DNA of 64,000 nucleotides from Candidatus Babeliales bacterium (GCA_023133515.1 JAGLWI010000002.1:278806-342805); one strand, 5' to 3'. Counted from the stretch's first letter, positions 51,920 to 61,816 are shown. Numbers and translations are program-made. Notes: generated by a model from the letters alone, not told the origin.

Positions 51920-52360
51920 TCAAGGTTTTGCTATTTTTAATAATTTTTTCATGATATTACAATATTCTTGTACTTTTTCGCTTATCTTTTTTGCTACATT
52001 TTCCTTGTAAGCATGAGATGTTATATTGCGATCATCTATCATATCAATAAGAAGTGATACTTCTTTTTCGTTTGCAAGTTTTGATCTTAAACATTCTCTG
52101 AATACTGGTTTTGGATGAGAAAGATCTATGCCCCTTTTTTTAAAAAGATATTCTTTTATGTATTTCCATACTGTATCTACAGAATATTCAAATCTTTGAA
52201 TTAGAGAATCTCTTAAAATTTGAAAAGCTTCATTTTTCTTTTTTTCATCGATGAATTCCAAGAATAAAGTATGTTGTTCTTTTTCTATTATTGTTATAAT
52301 TCTTGTAAGGCTAGTTGTAGATTTTATAGCTTCTTCGTATTTTGTTTTTAATCTTTCCAT
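51920..52360 (-). CDS. HEPN-domain protein, nucleotidyltransferase partner (HI0074-like)
   Basis: This 146-aa all-helical protein has the HEPN signature R-x4-H at R111-H116 (DDRNITSHAY). It resembles the HI0074 'nucleotidyltransferase substrate-binding' family: LRDSLIQRFEYSVDTVWKYI and the HPKPVFRECL region. It overlaps the MNT gene by 13 bases. HEPN/MNT pairs are a common two-gene module. In the HepT/MntA type, the HEPN protein is an RNase toxin and MNT AMPylates it. That this copy is a toxin is inference. Confidence 0.85.
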   Translation of the reverse strand: MERLKTKYEEAIKSTTSLTRIITIIEKEQHTLFLEFIDEKKKNEAFQILRDSLIQRFEYSVDTVWKYIKEYLFKKRGIDLSHPKPVFRECLRSKLANEKEVSLLIDMIDDRNITSHAYKENVAKKISEKVQEYCNIMKKLLKIAKP

Positions 52361-52641
52361 AATATTCCATAATTTAATATTTGGTTTCTCATTTTATCAG
52401 AAACATCATTAAAATCTAAAACATCAACAAAAAGCGGAATATTTGATTCTTTTATGTCATCTTTAATTTTTCCAAGTGTTGAAGTTTTTAATTGTTTACT
52501 TGCATCAATTGCAATATCTATATCCGAGAATTTCCCATGTTTTTCTGTTGCTCTAGAACCAAATAGATAAATTTTGCATGATGGAAGATATTTTTTGATT
52601 ATTTCTGTTAATTTTTTTTTATATTGTTCTTTGACACTCAT
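52348..52641 (-). CDS. MNT-type nucleotidyltransferase (HI0073/MntA-like)
   Basis: This 97-aa minimal nucleotidyltransferase has the pol-beta signature LFGSRATEKHGKFSDIDIAI (G28, S29, D40, D42) and a third acidic strand VDVLD (about 73-76). It would transfer AMP to its HEPN partner in the known MntA mechanism. It precedes and overlaps the HEPN gene, and ten bases separate it from the DegT-family gene upstream. The pair sits inside an otherwise housekeeping run. Confidence 0.88.
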   Translation of the reverse strand: MSVKEQYKKKLTEIIKKYLPSCKIYLFGSRATEKHGKFSDIDIAIDASKQLKTSTLGKIKDDIKESNIPLFVDVLDFNDVSDKMRNQILNYGILWKD

Positions 52642-52650
52642 TTTCTTTTC

Positions 52651-53871
52651 TCACAATCTAATGATTGTTTCTTTCTTTATCCCAGTTTGTTTAATTTTAA
52701 ATTTTTTTGCAACCTTTTTAATGCATGAGCAGACATATTCAACTTCTTCATTTTTTAATTCTGGCCAAATTGGAAGAGCGAGAATTGTTTGTGTTAAATT
52801 TTGTGCTATCGGGCAATTATTTTTTAATCTTTTATCTTTGTTTAAAAATTCTATTTGAGTTAATGCTTTAGGATAATAAATATTTGTTCCTATGCCCATC
52901 TTATTTAATTGATAAATAAATTCGTCTCTTTGTAAACAGTTACTTTTAATATTAATGCAATATTGATGAAAAACATGTTTACCGTTATTTGATTCTGGAA
53001 TTTGTATAAAATCAATATTTGATAATTTTTCATTGTAAATTTTTGCAATAGAACGACGTTTATCGTTCCAATCATCAATAAAATTTAATTTTTCGTTAAG
53101 TACTGCTGCTTGAATACCATCAAGTCTACTGTTGATTCCGTACATTGTGTAATTGTAATGAGTTTTGCGTCCATGATTTCGTAGTTGTATAATTTTTTCT
53201 GCTAAAAATTGATTATTTGTTGTGCAACAACCTCCATCTCCAAATGCACCGAGATTTTTAGTTGGATAAAAAGAAAAACAAGAAATGTTAGCTTGTGTTC
53301 CTGCTTTTTTACCTTGAGAATCAACTGCTCCGATTGATTGGCAAGAATCTTGAATAATCCAAAGATTATATTTTTCTGCTATGAGTTTTATTTTTTTATA
53401 ATCTGCACACTGACCGAAAATATCTACAGGAATAATTCCAGAGATAGGATGACCAGTTCTTTTTTCAATAAGTCGGTTTTCTTTATATAAAGTATTTTTT
53501 TCAATCCAGGTTTCTATTTTTGCTATATCTATGTTAAATGTTTTTGTGTCTATGTCTACAAACACTGGATGAGCTCCTAATGAAACAATTTCACTACTTG
53601 AAGAAATAAATGAAAATGGAGTTGTAAGAACGATATCATTTTGTTTAATGTCTAATGCTTTTAAGGCAAGCCATAAAGCATTGGTCCCTGAATTGCATGA
53701 TATTGCATGTGTAGTTTTTGTATAACAACTGAATTTTTTTTCAAAGCTTTCTACAAAGTTTCCACCTATAAATTTTTGACTTTCAAGTACATCTTTAATA
53801 ACTAGGTTTAATTTTTCTTTCATATTTTCATATTGTCGTTGTAACGAAAAAAACGGTATGTTTTTTTTCAT
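52651..53871 (-). CDS. DegT/DnrJ/EryC1-family aminotransferase
   Basis: This 406-aa PLP enzyme transfers an amino group to a keto-sugar nucleotide, usually for surface polysaccharide. It has PFFSLQRQYENMKEKL at the start, ISCNSGTNALWLALKALDIK, TTPFSFISSSSEIV, IIQDSCQSIGA, FSFYPTKNLGAFGDGG (the PLP Lys) and NSRLDGIQAAVLNEKL. The family assignment is firm. The sugar substrate is not known, and no other sugar-nucleotide genes are adjacent. Confidence 0.93.
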   Translation of the reverse strand: MKKNIPFFSLQRQYENMKEKLNLVIKDVLESQKFIGGNFVESFEKKFSCYTKTTHAISCNSGTNALWLALKALDIKQNDIVLTTPFSFISSSSEIVSLGAHPVFVDIDTKTFNIDIAKIETWIEKNTLYKENRLIEKRTGHPISGIIPVDIFGQCADYKKIKLIAEKYNLWIIQDSCQSIGAVDSQGKKAGTQANISCFSFYPTKNLGAFGDGGCCTTNNQFLAEKIIQLRNHGRKTHYNYTMYGINSRLDGIQAAVLNEKLNFIDDWNDKRRSIAKIYNEKLSNIDFIQIPESNNGKHVFHQYCINIKSNCLQRDEFIYQLNKMGIGTNIYYPKALTQIEFLNKDKRLKNNCPIAQNLTQTILALPIWPELKNEEVEYVCSCIKKVAKKFKIKQTGIKKETIIRL

Positions 53872-54101
53872 AGAAATCCTTTTTTTTTAAGAGTGTTTTA
53901 TAAATTTTTTACTTAATTCTTTACAATGTATGTGACAAAAAAGTTAAAATGTTCGCACATCTTTTTATACAAAATGTTAGCTGTAAATAAAAATTTGTGA
54001 AATAAAATTTTATTTATTTGGTGGTTGGCTTTTTATTTTATGGTACTCTTTTGTATTAAGAATATTTTTTTCCCAGAATGTTTCAATTGCAAAGTTCGTT
54101 C

Positions 54102-54116
54102 TTGACATTTAGTCAA
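54102..54116 (+). promoter_or_regulatory. Palindromic TTGAC-N5-GTCAA, possible -35/operator
   Basis: TTGAC at 54102-54106 is mirrored by GTCAA at 54112-54116, and TTGACA could be a -35. The -10 about 17 bases on (AACTTT/TAACTT) is poor. The site could bind a dimeric regulator of the surface-protein gene. This is sequence appearance only. Confidence 0.35.
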
Positions 54117-54196
54117 CACAGGTTAACTTTAGGTGTAAAGAATATTTTTAATTAGTGAAGGTTGAGCTAGTATGAAGTTGAAGGTAGGAGAGTTAG

Positions 54197-54325
54197 ATGA
54201 AAGAGTTCAAAAATTCTCTATTTAATTCATTAAATCTATTTTTTATCGATTCTAAAGATATAGAATTTTCAAAAATTTATCCTAGTAAAAGATTTGTATT
54301 ATTTTGTTTTATTCTTGGTCCCTGA
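54197..54325 (+). CDS. Possible small ORF (42 aa) in the leader
   Basis: The ATG at 54197 is preceded by AGGAG at nine bases spacing and opens a frame reading MKEFKNSLFNSLNLFFIDSK, then DIEFSKIYPSKRFVLFCFIL and GP, ending TGA. The good ribosome site is the main support. The composition is normal for this genome. It could be a leader peptide, a real small protein or chance. Confidence 0.35.
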   Translation: MKEFKNSLFNSLNLFFIDSKDIEFSKIYPSKRFVLFCFILGP

Positions 54326-54354
54326 ATTTAAGTATCTTTTTGTCTTTTAACAAT

Positions 54355-54392
54355 AAGGAGGAGAAAGTTTGATGGTTCTAATTTTTAATTAA
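54355..54392 (+). promoter_or_regulatory. Strong Shine-Dalgarno with a six-codon ORF (MVLIFN)
   Basis: AAGGAGGAG at 54355-54363 precedes an ATG at 54372 that runs only six codons to TAA. It is immediately followed by ATGTAG, a start-stop pair. A near-consensus ribosome site on a mini-ORF, 100 bases before the large gene, suggests translational control or an RNA-stabilising ribosome stall site. Confidence 0.4.
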
Positions 54393-54460
54393 ATGTAGAG
54401 GAGTAAAGTAAGTAGTTGTTTTGGTTAGCAGTGTTTGCTAGCCTTTGTTTGTTTTATAAA

Positions 54461-54478
54461 ATGAGGGAGAAAAGATGA
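54461..54478 (+). promoter_or_regulatory. Five-codon ORF overlapping the large gene start
   Basis: ATGAGGGAGAAAAGATGA encodes MREKR and ends in a TGA that overlaps the ATG of the 1786-aa gene (ATGA). Its own codons form the Shine-Dalgarno GAGGGAG of the large gene. Coupled reinitiation is possible; it may also be incidental. Confidence 0.4.
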
Positions 54479-57400
54479 GGAAAAGATTATTGCAAAAAGT
54501 GTTTTTGCTTTCAGCTTTTTTGATGATTCCTCTGGGATGTTTTGGTGTTGTGAATTGGAACAATGGTCATACGATCAGTCCTACTCATAGAGGGCTTGTT
54601 CATGATGAAACCTTAAACATAGGTACTGTGGGGGCTACATCAACGATTACCCTTTCATGTGATATTTATGTTCAATCATTACATCAAGATTTAAATATCA
54701 ATGTTTCTAGTAGTACATTATTAAAATCAGTTAGTGGCCACAATGTATACACACATCTAAGTCTTTTTGCAGATTCAGGAAGAGAAATTACTGTAAATGT
54801 TGATTATGACTTAGTATTCACTCCTACAGAAGGTGTAATTATAGCAGATAATAATGATTTTATTCTTACATTTTCTGGAAGAGGAATAACAAGATTTAAA
54901 TTGAGAGATTATAACGCTAATTGTGACTGGAGTGGAGTTAGTGTTGTTTTTAATAGTGACGGAAATTTTGTAAATCGTGGTAGCATGATAGATTTGGCAA
55001 AAACCAGGGTTTACATTTTGATGGATCAAACAAAAGAAGATGCTATCACTAATGGTATAAACAAAGTAATTTTTGAACGTGAAACTTATAATTATAGTTT
55101 TCCAGGAACTCCTTGTGATCCTGCTGAATGTCCAGATTGTTATTATGGTCGTCCAGTAAGAGTTATTGTAGCTCCTGGTTCATACATTACTTACCTTTCT
55201 ACAAATGCTACAGGTTGGCCAAGTGATACAGCTGGTTCAACAGGATATGGAGCGTTAGCATTTGATCCAACACATGCTGGAAATGGTAGAATGGTTTTAG
55301 AAATTCAAGGTGATCCTGGTCGTTGGGATGGTACTGCATGTACTTTAACTCATAACTACAATGATGGTGCAGTAATTGTTGATGGACATTATGTTCCAAG
55401 TTTTTCAGAATCTGATATTCGTAACAATGTTTATTTAAATGCTAATGCAGGTATAAAAGCTATTTTTAGAATAATAGATGATCTTGCAATAAAGAATTCA
55501 TCTACTCCAACAACTGCATACAGTTATGATCCTGCAGATACAATTCGTCGTGGATTGCTTGTCATTTGTAAAAATACTACGGTTCCACAATCAGCAAATG
55601 ATCCTTATGCAGCGATGAAGCTTCCTACAGGACAAACTTATGATTGTGATCATCCAAATACTCATAATGGTGTGTTAGCATATCCTACTTATTGGAAAGA
55701 TGATTATTCGTGGTATAATGCTTCTGGAAATTATTATGCGCAAAAAACTACAACTGGTTTAGGTACTTACAACGTAAGAACAGGATTTACGCTTGGTCAA
55801 AATGGTTGGATGGATATTTATCATAAAACATTTTTAGATTACATTGCATGTGGTATTCCTACTTTAGATTATTTTGCTAATCAAGATTTTTCTGATTATC
55901 AAACGTGTAATTATGATAGATGGGATCCAAATATTGATGCTATTAATGGTGTATGGCCTTCTGTATTTAAGTTAAGAAATCCAGCAGCATTTCATGTTGA
56001 TGGTTTAAATCGTTATCAGAATTATAATGATTCTACAGCTTCCAGACCTTACATGGCTGTTTATACAGAAAGTGGATATACGCAAGGTATTGAAGAATCA
56101 TCTGCATATAAATATTATGGTACAAATGCACAAATGGCTTTTTATGGTGATGCAAGAGCTTATTTTAGAGCTTGTCATTGTGAGACTGCAGCAGCTGCTT
56201 CAACATGTACGATATGTGAAGAGCAATCAGGGTTTAGATTAGGTCCAGAAGATCCTGAATCTGATGCGGATTGTAAATTAGCTCTTGCTAAATCTTATCG
56301 TCCTCCTTGCTATGGTCCTTGGTTTGTAGGAGAAGAATATGTTTCTACATGTACCTGGGAAGGTGACATTGTTTATACATTTACAATAGATAGCCAAGCA
56401 TACAATGGAGAATATATTCCAAGTACTGCAATAACTGCTGGCGAAGGTAAGCATGTAATCGATGTAGAAGGTAGATTAAGAGTTGATACTTTTGCACGTA
56501 ATGATGCTCCACGTAGAACTATTACTGACGTAATTTCTAATACTCCATATACAGCTGCAAGTAGCACTGAAAAAGGTGTTATCAACATGCCAACTGTATT
56601 GATAAATCATAGAGGTGAAGAAACTTTATTAGCTGGAACTGCAGTTACAAGACCTTTGACAAGAGATCAATCATATAGTATTTACGAATCTCCATCAATG
56701 TTCTTGAATGATAGCATTGAATTGTACAATACAAAATATGAGCACAATGATGTAGTAAAAGCAATGTCAATGGATCCATCAGCAGCTCTTCCTGCAATAG
56801 TTGGTGGTGAAAGACTTTACTTTATGAATACTGTTTGGTCTGCATATTCTAATGATGCTTTTTATTTTGAACATTTTGAATATCCAAAAATTTATCTTTA
56901 TAATTCCGAAGTAAATCTTCATGAATCTTTAGTTTCATCAGGTGTAAGATGGTTATTCAAAGAAAAACTTTTTAATATTGGAACATGGTATCAAGCTGCA
57001 ACGCTTGCAGCTCTTGGAGATTATGGCATAAAGGTTTTCAGTACTTCTGCTGACAATACTTCAGTTTTAAGATGTTATGATCATGGCGATGATCTTGATA
57101 CCTTGCAAAAAGGTTATGGTCGTATGTTCATGGTTGGATGTGGTAACAATCTTATGGCAAATGATAGTAGTAACTCTGTAGTAGAGAGTGGCTTTGTCAA
57201 TGGCTATAGAGGTGGTAAGTCTCCACGGTATTCAGATAACCTAATTCCTACTGAAACAATAAAACTTTCTTTGTGTTCAGCATTTGATTCAGGGTTTACT
57301 CCTAGAGGTGGAATACTTCCTACAAATGAAGATGAAAGAGCATATCATTTATTTTTACTTTCTAGAAATGAAAACACTGGTGGTGGTGTATCATATATGT

Positions 57401-59835
57401 CTTTAGGTTGGACATCAACAGTTGGTGATCAAGCAAATGCACCATGGTTATTAACTGTAGGAAATAATGCTGATCAATTTGTAATAGCAGCTACGTCTGA
57501 TTCTTCATTAACAGGAACTTATCCTATTCCAGCAACTCTTTCTGTTGATGGAAATTACTATTATTTTGGTGGAACAGATTATAGTGGAAATAAAGCAAAA
57601 ATTCCTGTAACTATCAAGGGACAAGGAAGTGTAATTTATTCTAACCATGGTGGAAGGTTTAGTATTACGCAACCATTGTCAAGTGGAGTTTTTGATACAG
57701 CTCAACATGGTTATGATTGTTTTGTAGACACGCAAATTGCATATAGATTATGGCCAACAGAAAATCTTTGCGGAATGATTGATCTTCCAAAAGATCAAGT
57801 AGTTTATGGTGATTCTTATGTTACGGCCTTTGGAAGACAACCATACGATATTGATACAAGTATTAATAATGGAGATCTTAGAGTAAGGGTTTATAACACA
57901 ATTGTTCCAACCGGTAGAATAGCAAAAGATCAAAAATCTGGTGAAGAAGTTGTTATACCATGGAACACTAGAACTTATACTCAAAGAGGTTGGGATTCAT
58001 CATTTATACCTGTTAAAAACCTACCAACTCGTTATACAGCCATTGTTGATGATGCAGTAACACTCCCTGATAATCTTTTGACATTTAGTACAAATGATTA
58101 TGTAACACAACTTAAAGTTTCTGGTGCAACTTTAGCTGATCCACTCCATCTTCTTATCACTGGTGATAGACATGGACATGGATTTGGTTGGGTAAAAGAA
58201 ATTGTTTCATTACCTTCAGATCCTTCTGTTTTGGGTGAAGGTGATCATGGAATGATTTTCTTGAATAATGGAGGACGTATTGGTCTTGGTACAAGAGATT
58301 GGAATGATCTTTCTGAAGGTTCTTGGAATAAGCTTGGTAAAGATCATGTAACAATTAGTCCTGATTTTGGAAATTGTCGGGTTGATGTTAATTCCGATCT
58401 TATTGTTACAGATCCAGTTGCAATTGTTCCTACAGTAAACTTTGGTCTTAATAAGACTGAAAGAATAACTTTCTATGCAAAACAGGCTCACAAAATAATA
58501 ATTCCAGCTGGTGGAGAGTTAGACTTAAGTTCTTTTGGAAATACTAATCAACAACAGATTGCATTTGGTGGAAAAGTAAAACTGATTTTTGAGGCAGGTT
58601 CAACTCTTAGATTTCCAAATATTTCATCTGGAGAATATCCTGTCCTTTACATGAATGATGAAAGTGAATTGATTTTCTTAGGTGAACATGAAGCAAGTAA
58701 AGATGAGTATGCTAGCATAACTGCTGCCGATGCCAATAAGATTAAGATTGTTGGTGAAGGTAGAATTTGGTTGAATAAGAATGCAAAAATGAGAGTTATG
58801 CGAGATGCACACGTTGCAGTGCAAAGTGATACTAATTCGCCAACTACGGATTTAATAATTAGTGTTCGACGTCAAGGTGCAATTTACATAGGTGATGATA
58901 ATCAAGCTGGTGGTGCTTTTGAAATTGGAAATCCTACAGATACAGCAGGTTCAATAAACTTCACGTTAGCTCTAGATGGACCACGTGCTTTATTCCATAT
59001 TGCTCGTGGCGGATTTTTTGGACTTGGAGTTGGAATTGTTAATAAGAAGTCTTGGGTAGAAACATCTTATCCACCTAACGGTGATGCAGTTTCAACTAAT
59101 AATCCAACTATAAGTGGAAGTGGAACACTTACATGGAATCCTTCAACTAAAGCTTGGCAGGTAAAAACACTTTACGATGTTGCTACTCTAAGCATTATTT
59201 TAGGTTCTAATGGTGGAATTTTTGAGCATAAGAACATATTTGATGGTTCTGATTCAAGAGGGTCATTGATGGCTATCGGACCAATTTCAAGTTATTATTA
59301 CTTTGAAATCAATAATCCTTATGTTGCAAGAATTCATGGTGGTGGAAACTTGATGTATTTGGCAGCAGGTTCAACAGCTCGTGTAAATATGTGGGATTAT
59401 GCAGATGCTGTGGATCGTGATGACGGAGATAGATATTCTATTCTAGGTTCAGCAAAAGTTATTATGCAAAAAGTTTCTGGAGATTTACCAAATTCTACAT
59501 TAGCTTCAACAGCTAATGGTGGACAATCGTTTACCAGTGGAACAGGAATTTATCTTGATCTTTTCACTTACCTAAAATATCCAGTTTATACCGAATTGAA
59601 TACAAAGCTTGTTTGTTTTGCTTCAACTGAGTTTCAAAATTACATGGGCTATGTAAATTACTCAACGTATGTTACTCCATCTAAGAATTATTCTACGCCT
59701 GGAGCACAGATTGTAAGAAATACAGACGTGAACGTAATAGGTGAGGGTGATCCTGAGTTGGGCCTTGAAGAAGGAATTCTTGGTTCACCAAATGGATATG
59801 ATCCTGATCCATTAGTTGTAGTCGGTAGAAGATAA
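54475..59835 (+). CDS. Giant exported surface protein (1786 aa)
   Basis: A signal peptide (MRKRLLQKVFLLSAFLMIPL, cleavage near CFG) is followed by a long beta-rich protein with many Thr, Asn, Gly and Asp. There are hydrophobic-polar strand patterns throughout and scattered Cys pairs (for example CDPAECPDC near residue 217 and CHCETAAAASTCTIC near 565). The layout suggests a repetitive beta-helix or beta-solenoid, an adhesin or an S-layer-like protein. No autotransporter barrel or sorting signal is evident at the C-terminus, which ends VVVGRR. The base composition is less A+T-rich than in most neighbours, typical of highly expressed genes. Two outer-membrane protein genes follow. The function is not known. 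Confidence 0.8.
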   Translation: MRKRLLQKVFLLSAFLMIPLGCFGVVNWNNGHTISPTHRGLVHDETLNIGTVGATSTITLSCDIYVQSLHQDLNINVSSSTLLKSVSGHNVYTHLSLFADSGREITVNVDYDLVFTPTEGVIIADNNDFILTFSGRGITRFKLRDYNANCDWSGVSVVFNSDGNFVNRGSMIDLAKTRVYILMDQTKEDAITNGINKVIFERETYNYSFPGTPCDPAECPDCYYGRPVRVIVAPGSYITYLSTNATGWPSDTAGSTGYGALAFDPTHAGNGRMVLEIQGDPGRWDGTACTLTHNYNDGAVIVDGHYVPSFSESDIRNNVYLNANAGIKAIFRIIDDLAIKNSSTPTTAYSYDPADTIRRGLLVICKNTTVPQSANDPYAAMKLPTGQTYDCDHPNTHNGVLAYPTYWKDDYSWYNASGNYYAQKTTTGLGTYNVRTGFTLGQNGWMDIYHKTFLDYIACGIPTLDYFANQDFSDYQTCNYDRWDPNIDAINGVWPSVFKLRNPAAFHVDGLNRYQNYNDSTASRPYMAVYTESGYTQGIEESSAYKYYGTNAQMAFYGDARAYFRACHCETAAAASTCTICEEQSGFRLGPEDPESDADCKLALAKSYRPPCYGPWFVGEEYVSTCTWEGDIVYTFTIDSQAYNGEYIPSTAITAGEGKHVIDVEGRLRVDTFARNDAPRRTITDVISNTPYTAASSTEKGVINMPTVLINHRGEETLLAGTAVTRPLTRDQSYSIYESPSMFLNDSIELYNTKYEHNDVVKAMSMDPSAALPAIVGGERLYFMNTVWSAYSNDAFYFEHFEYPKIYLYNSEVNLHESLVSSGVRWLFKEKLFNIGTWYQAATLAALGDYGIKVFSTSADNTSVLRCYDHGDDLDTLQKGYGRMFMVGCGNNLMANDSSNSVVESGFVNGYRGGKSPRYSDNLIPTETIKLSLCSAFDSGFTPRGGILPTNEDERAYHLFLLSRNENTGGGVSYMSLGWTSTVGDQANAPWLLTVGNNADQFVIAATSDSSLTGTYPIPATLSVDGNYYYFGGTDYSGNKAKIPVTIKGQGSVIYSNHGGRFSITQPLSSGVFDTAQHGYDCFVDTQIAYRLWPTENLCGMIDLPKDQVVYGDSYVTAFGRQPYDIDTSINNGDLRVRVYNTIVPTGRIAKDQKSGEEVVIPWNTRTYTQRGWDSSFIPVKNLPTRYTAIVDDAVTLPDNLLTFSTNDYVTQLKVSGATLADPLHLLITGDRHGHGFGWVKEIVSLPSDPSVLGEGDHGMIFLNNGGRIGLGTRDWNDLSEGSWNKLGKDHVTISPDFGNCRVDVNSDLIVTDPVAIVPTVNFGLNKTERITFYAKQAHKIIIPAGGELDLSSFGNTNQQQIAFGGKVKLIFEAGSTLRFPNISSGEYPVLYMNDESELIFLGEHEASKDEYASITAADANKIKIVGEGRIWLNKNAKMRVMRDAHVAVQSDTNSPTTDLIISVRRQGAIYIGDDNQAGGAFEIGNPTDTAGSINFTLALDGPRALFHIARGGFFGLGVGIVNKKSWVETSYPPNGDAVSTNNPTISGSGTLTWNPSTKAWQVKTLYDVATLSIILGSNGGIFEHKNIFDGSDSRGSLMAIGPISSYYYFEINNPYVARIHGGGNLMYLAAGSTARVNMWDYADAVDRDDGDRYSILGSAKVIMQKVSGDLPNSTLASTANGGQSFTSGTGIYLDLFTYLKYPVYTELNTKLVCFASTEFQNYMGYVNYSTYVTPSKNYSTPGAQIVRNTDVNVIGEGDPELGLEEGILGSPNGYDPDPLVVVGRR

Positions 59836-59843
59836 TAATCCAC

Positions 59844-59869
59844 AAGAGGAAGGCGAAAGCCTTCCTCTT
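59844..59869 (+). terminator. Hairpin after the surface-protein gene
   Basis: A perfect 11-bp stem (AAGAGGAAGGC with its complement) closed by a GAAA tetraloop starts nine bases after the stop. The following sequence is CTTAAAAAAAG then a T-run, so termination may be partial and allow read-through into the OMP genes. Confidence 0.75.
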
Positions 59870-59935
59870 CTTAAAAAAAGTTTTTTAAAATTTTTAGTGT
59901 TAAAGTCAGAAAGGTACCAGAAAAGTTAGGGAGAA

Positions 59936-61816
59936 ATGATGAGAAAGCGTTTAACCAAATTGGCTCTTGCGGGAATTTTGGTTGCAAGCGTAATGCAGGC
60001 AACCGAGTTTCGTTCCCCATGGCTGTCGGAGCGGGGGCCATTGAGATATAAATTTGAAAAAGGAGATCCAGATAGATACAGCTTAGATTTTTACTCTTTT
60101 ACACATCGAAGAGAAGCCCACAAAGCATTTTTATCACACAGTACAGACACTCATCCACTTACTGCTCTTTTTTTTAATAAGGCAGATTTTGCATTAAATG
60201 AAATTTTTTATAATTCTGCAATGGATACAAATGCAATAAATTATAATCCATTTATGAATATTATGAAAATTCATCCACGTGCAACATATTATGAATGGGG
60301 TGCAGATATTGGATGTAGATTTGAGTATCCAGTTTATCAGGATAAAGGAAGAATTGGATTTAGATTAAATATTCCATTCAGATTGATTGAAATTGAAAGA
60401 GAAAATATCACAGATAAACTTGATGATACAGTAGAAGATTATATTTTACCAAGACATGTGACTGTTGAGACTGGTGTTGCAAGTGCTGGGACTGCAAATG
60501 TTTTGGCCAAAGCATACAATTTAGGTTTTATAAATAAATTAATCTATACTAGTGGTGGAGCGAGAAAAAATGCTCTTGAACGTGGAAATAACCAAGTAGA
60601 TATTTTTGGAACTAAATTAGCCTTGTGGGATGTAAATGATGCTAAAGATAAATCTATACAAGGTTTAAAAATGCTTGCAGGTATTATATATAATGAAGCT
60701 GGGAAAAAAGTACCAAATGAACCAGATTCCCCTTTAGCAAATTATCATTGGGCATTTAATGCAGGTGATACTGAAGGTAAAGCTATCGGAGATAGACAAA
60801 AACATTGGGTTAAAGAAGGTGGAGATCCGAATAATGCGAATGCTGATGGTTATGATAAATTAAGAAAAATTTCATTTTTTACTTTAAAAGATAGTGGTGG
60901 TAATCCACAAGATTATTCAACTATAAGCGCAACTAAGCTAGATGAAATGTGGTTGGTTCTCGGTTATGATAATGGAATTCTTCCTACTGGAGCAAAAAAT
61001 ATTGCTGATGGTGTCGATAATGTAATAGCTCAATATCTTGACGATCCTTATCAGTGGCTTTTAACTCAGGGTAATTACGGGCTTGAAACCGATAGACGCA
61101 CTGGTTTTGGTGATATTGATTTAGATATTTTCTACGAACACATGTTTTCTGATGAGTGGGTTTTTGAAGGTATGCTTGGTGTTCGTTTTCCAACAGGAAG
61201 CGACGATGATTACACATTAAACCCATTTAAGGCACATCTTGGAAATGGTGAACACTTTGAAATAAAAATTGGTTTGATGGCTGCTTGGCAACCAATTTCT
61301 TGGATGAATGTAAAACTTGATTCTTATTTCTCTTTTGTTCTTGAAGCAACAGAAAAAAGATGCGCAGTATTTGAAGGTTCACAAATCAAAAACATGGGTC
61401 CTGTCGTTAATGCAGATGTTGATTGGCAATATCTTGTTGCTCGTTTAGATTTCAACTTTTTCCATTTAAAAAACAAAAGAATTTCAGGATTACTTGGTTA
61501 TGAATTTTATTTCAAAACCGAAGATGATATAGATTTTAAGAGTACTCAAATGCAAGAATGGTCTGGTGCATATTATGGAACTGTTGCTCAAGCAGCTTTA
61601 GAGGTTCCCGCTGTAACAGATCTTGAGCTTAAAAAGAATCTTTCCAATAAACTTGCAGAAAAAAATACAGAAGCAATTGGACATAAAATTCGAACTGAAG
61701 GACGTTATCAGGTCAATCCATGGTTTGAACTTATGGCTGGTGGATCATACACATTTGCAGGAAAAAATTTACCTAGAGAAACTGACATACACGCCGGATG
61801 GAGCATTAGATTTTAG
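59936..61816 (+). CDS. Outer-membrane beta-barrel protein, paralogue 1
   Basis: This 626-aa protein has a signal peptide (cleavage near MQA|TEF). It then has many alternating amphipathic strands with aromatic girdles (GDIDLDIFYEHMFSDEWVFE, MLGVRFPTGS, NVKLDSYFSFVLEA) and a C-terminal Phe (AGWSIRF), the usual BAM-recognition signature. It is homologous to the next gene along its whole length; both start TEFRSPW-SERGP-RYKF. GGGAGA precedes a double ATG. It is probably an abundant surface porin-like protein. No specific family is recognised. The middle (about 210-340) is the most variable part between the paralogues and likely exposed. Confidence 0.82.
   Translation: MMRKRLTKLALAGILVASVMQATEFRSPWLSERGPLRYKFEKGDPDRYSLDFYSFTHRREAHKAFLSHSTDTHPLTALFFNKADFALNEIFYNSAMDTNAINYNPFMNIMKIHPRATYYEWGADIGCRFEYPVYQDKGRIGFRLNIPFRLIEIERENITDKLDDTVEDYILPRHVTVETGVASAGTANVLAKAYNLGFINKLIYTSGGARKNALERGNNQVDIFGTKLALWDVNDAKDKSIQGLKMLAGIIYNEAGKKVPNEPDSPLANYHWAFNAGDTEGKAIGDRQKHWVKEGGDPNNANADGYDKLRKISFFTLKDSGGNPQDYSTISATKLDEMWLVLGYDNGILPTGAKNIADGVDNVIAQYLDDPYQWLLTQGNYGLETDRRTGFGDIDLDIFYEHMFSDEWVFEGMLGVRFPTGSDDDYTLNPFKAHLGNGEHFEIKIGLMAAWQPISWMNVKLDSYFSFVLEATEKRCAVFEGSQIKNMGPVVNADVDWQYLVARLDFNFFHLKNKRISGLLGYEFYFKTEDDIDFKSTQMQEWSGAYYGTVAQAALEVPAVTDLELKKNLSNKLAEKNTEAIGHKIRTEGRYQVNPWFELMAGGSYTFAGKNLPRETDIHAGWSIRF

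Larger units (their letters stand above)
53872..54474 (+). promoter_or_regulatory. Long leader region of the surface-protein gene
   Basis: No large gene lies in these 603 bases. A TTGACA with an overlapping palindrome is at 54102-54116, a 42-codon ORF at 54197-54325 and very short ORFs at 54372-54392 and 54461-54478. A hairpin GGTTAGCA/TGCTAGCC followed by T-rich sequence lies at 54423-54442. The first 200 bases hold nothing recognisable beyond the divergent upstream region of the aminotransferase gene. Confidence 0.5.
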
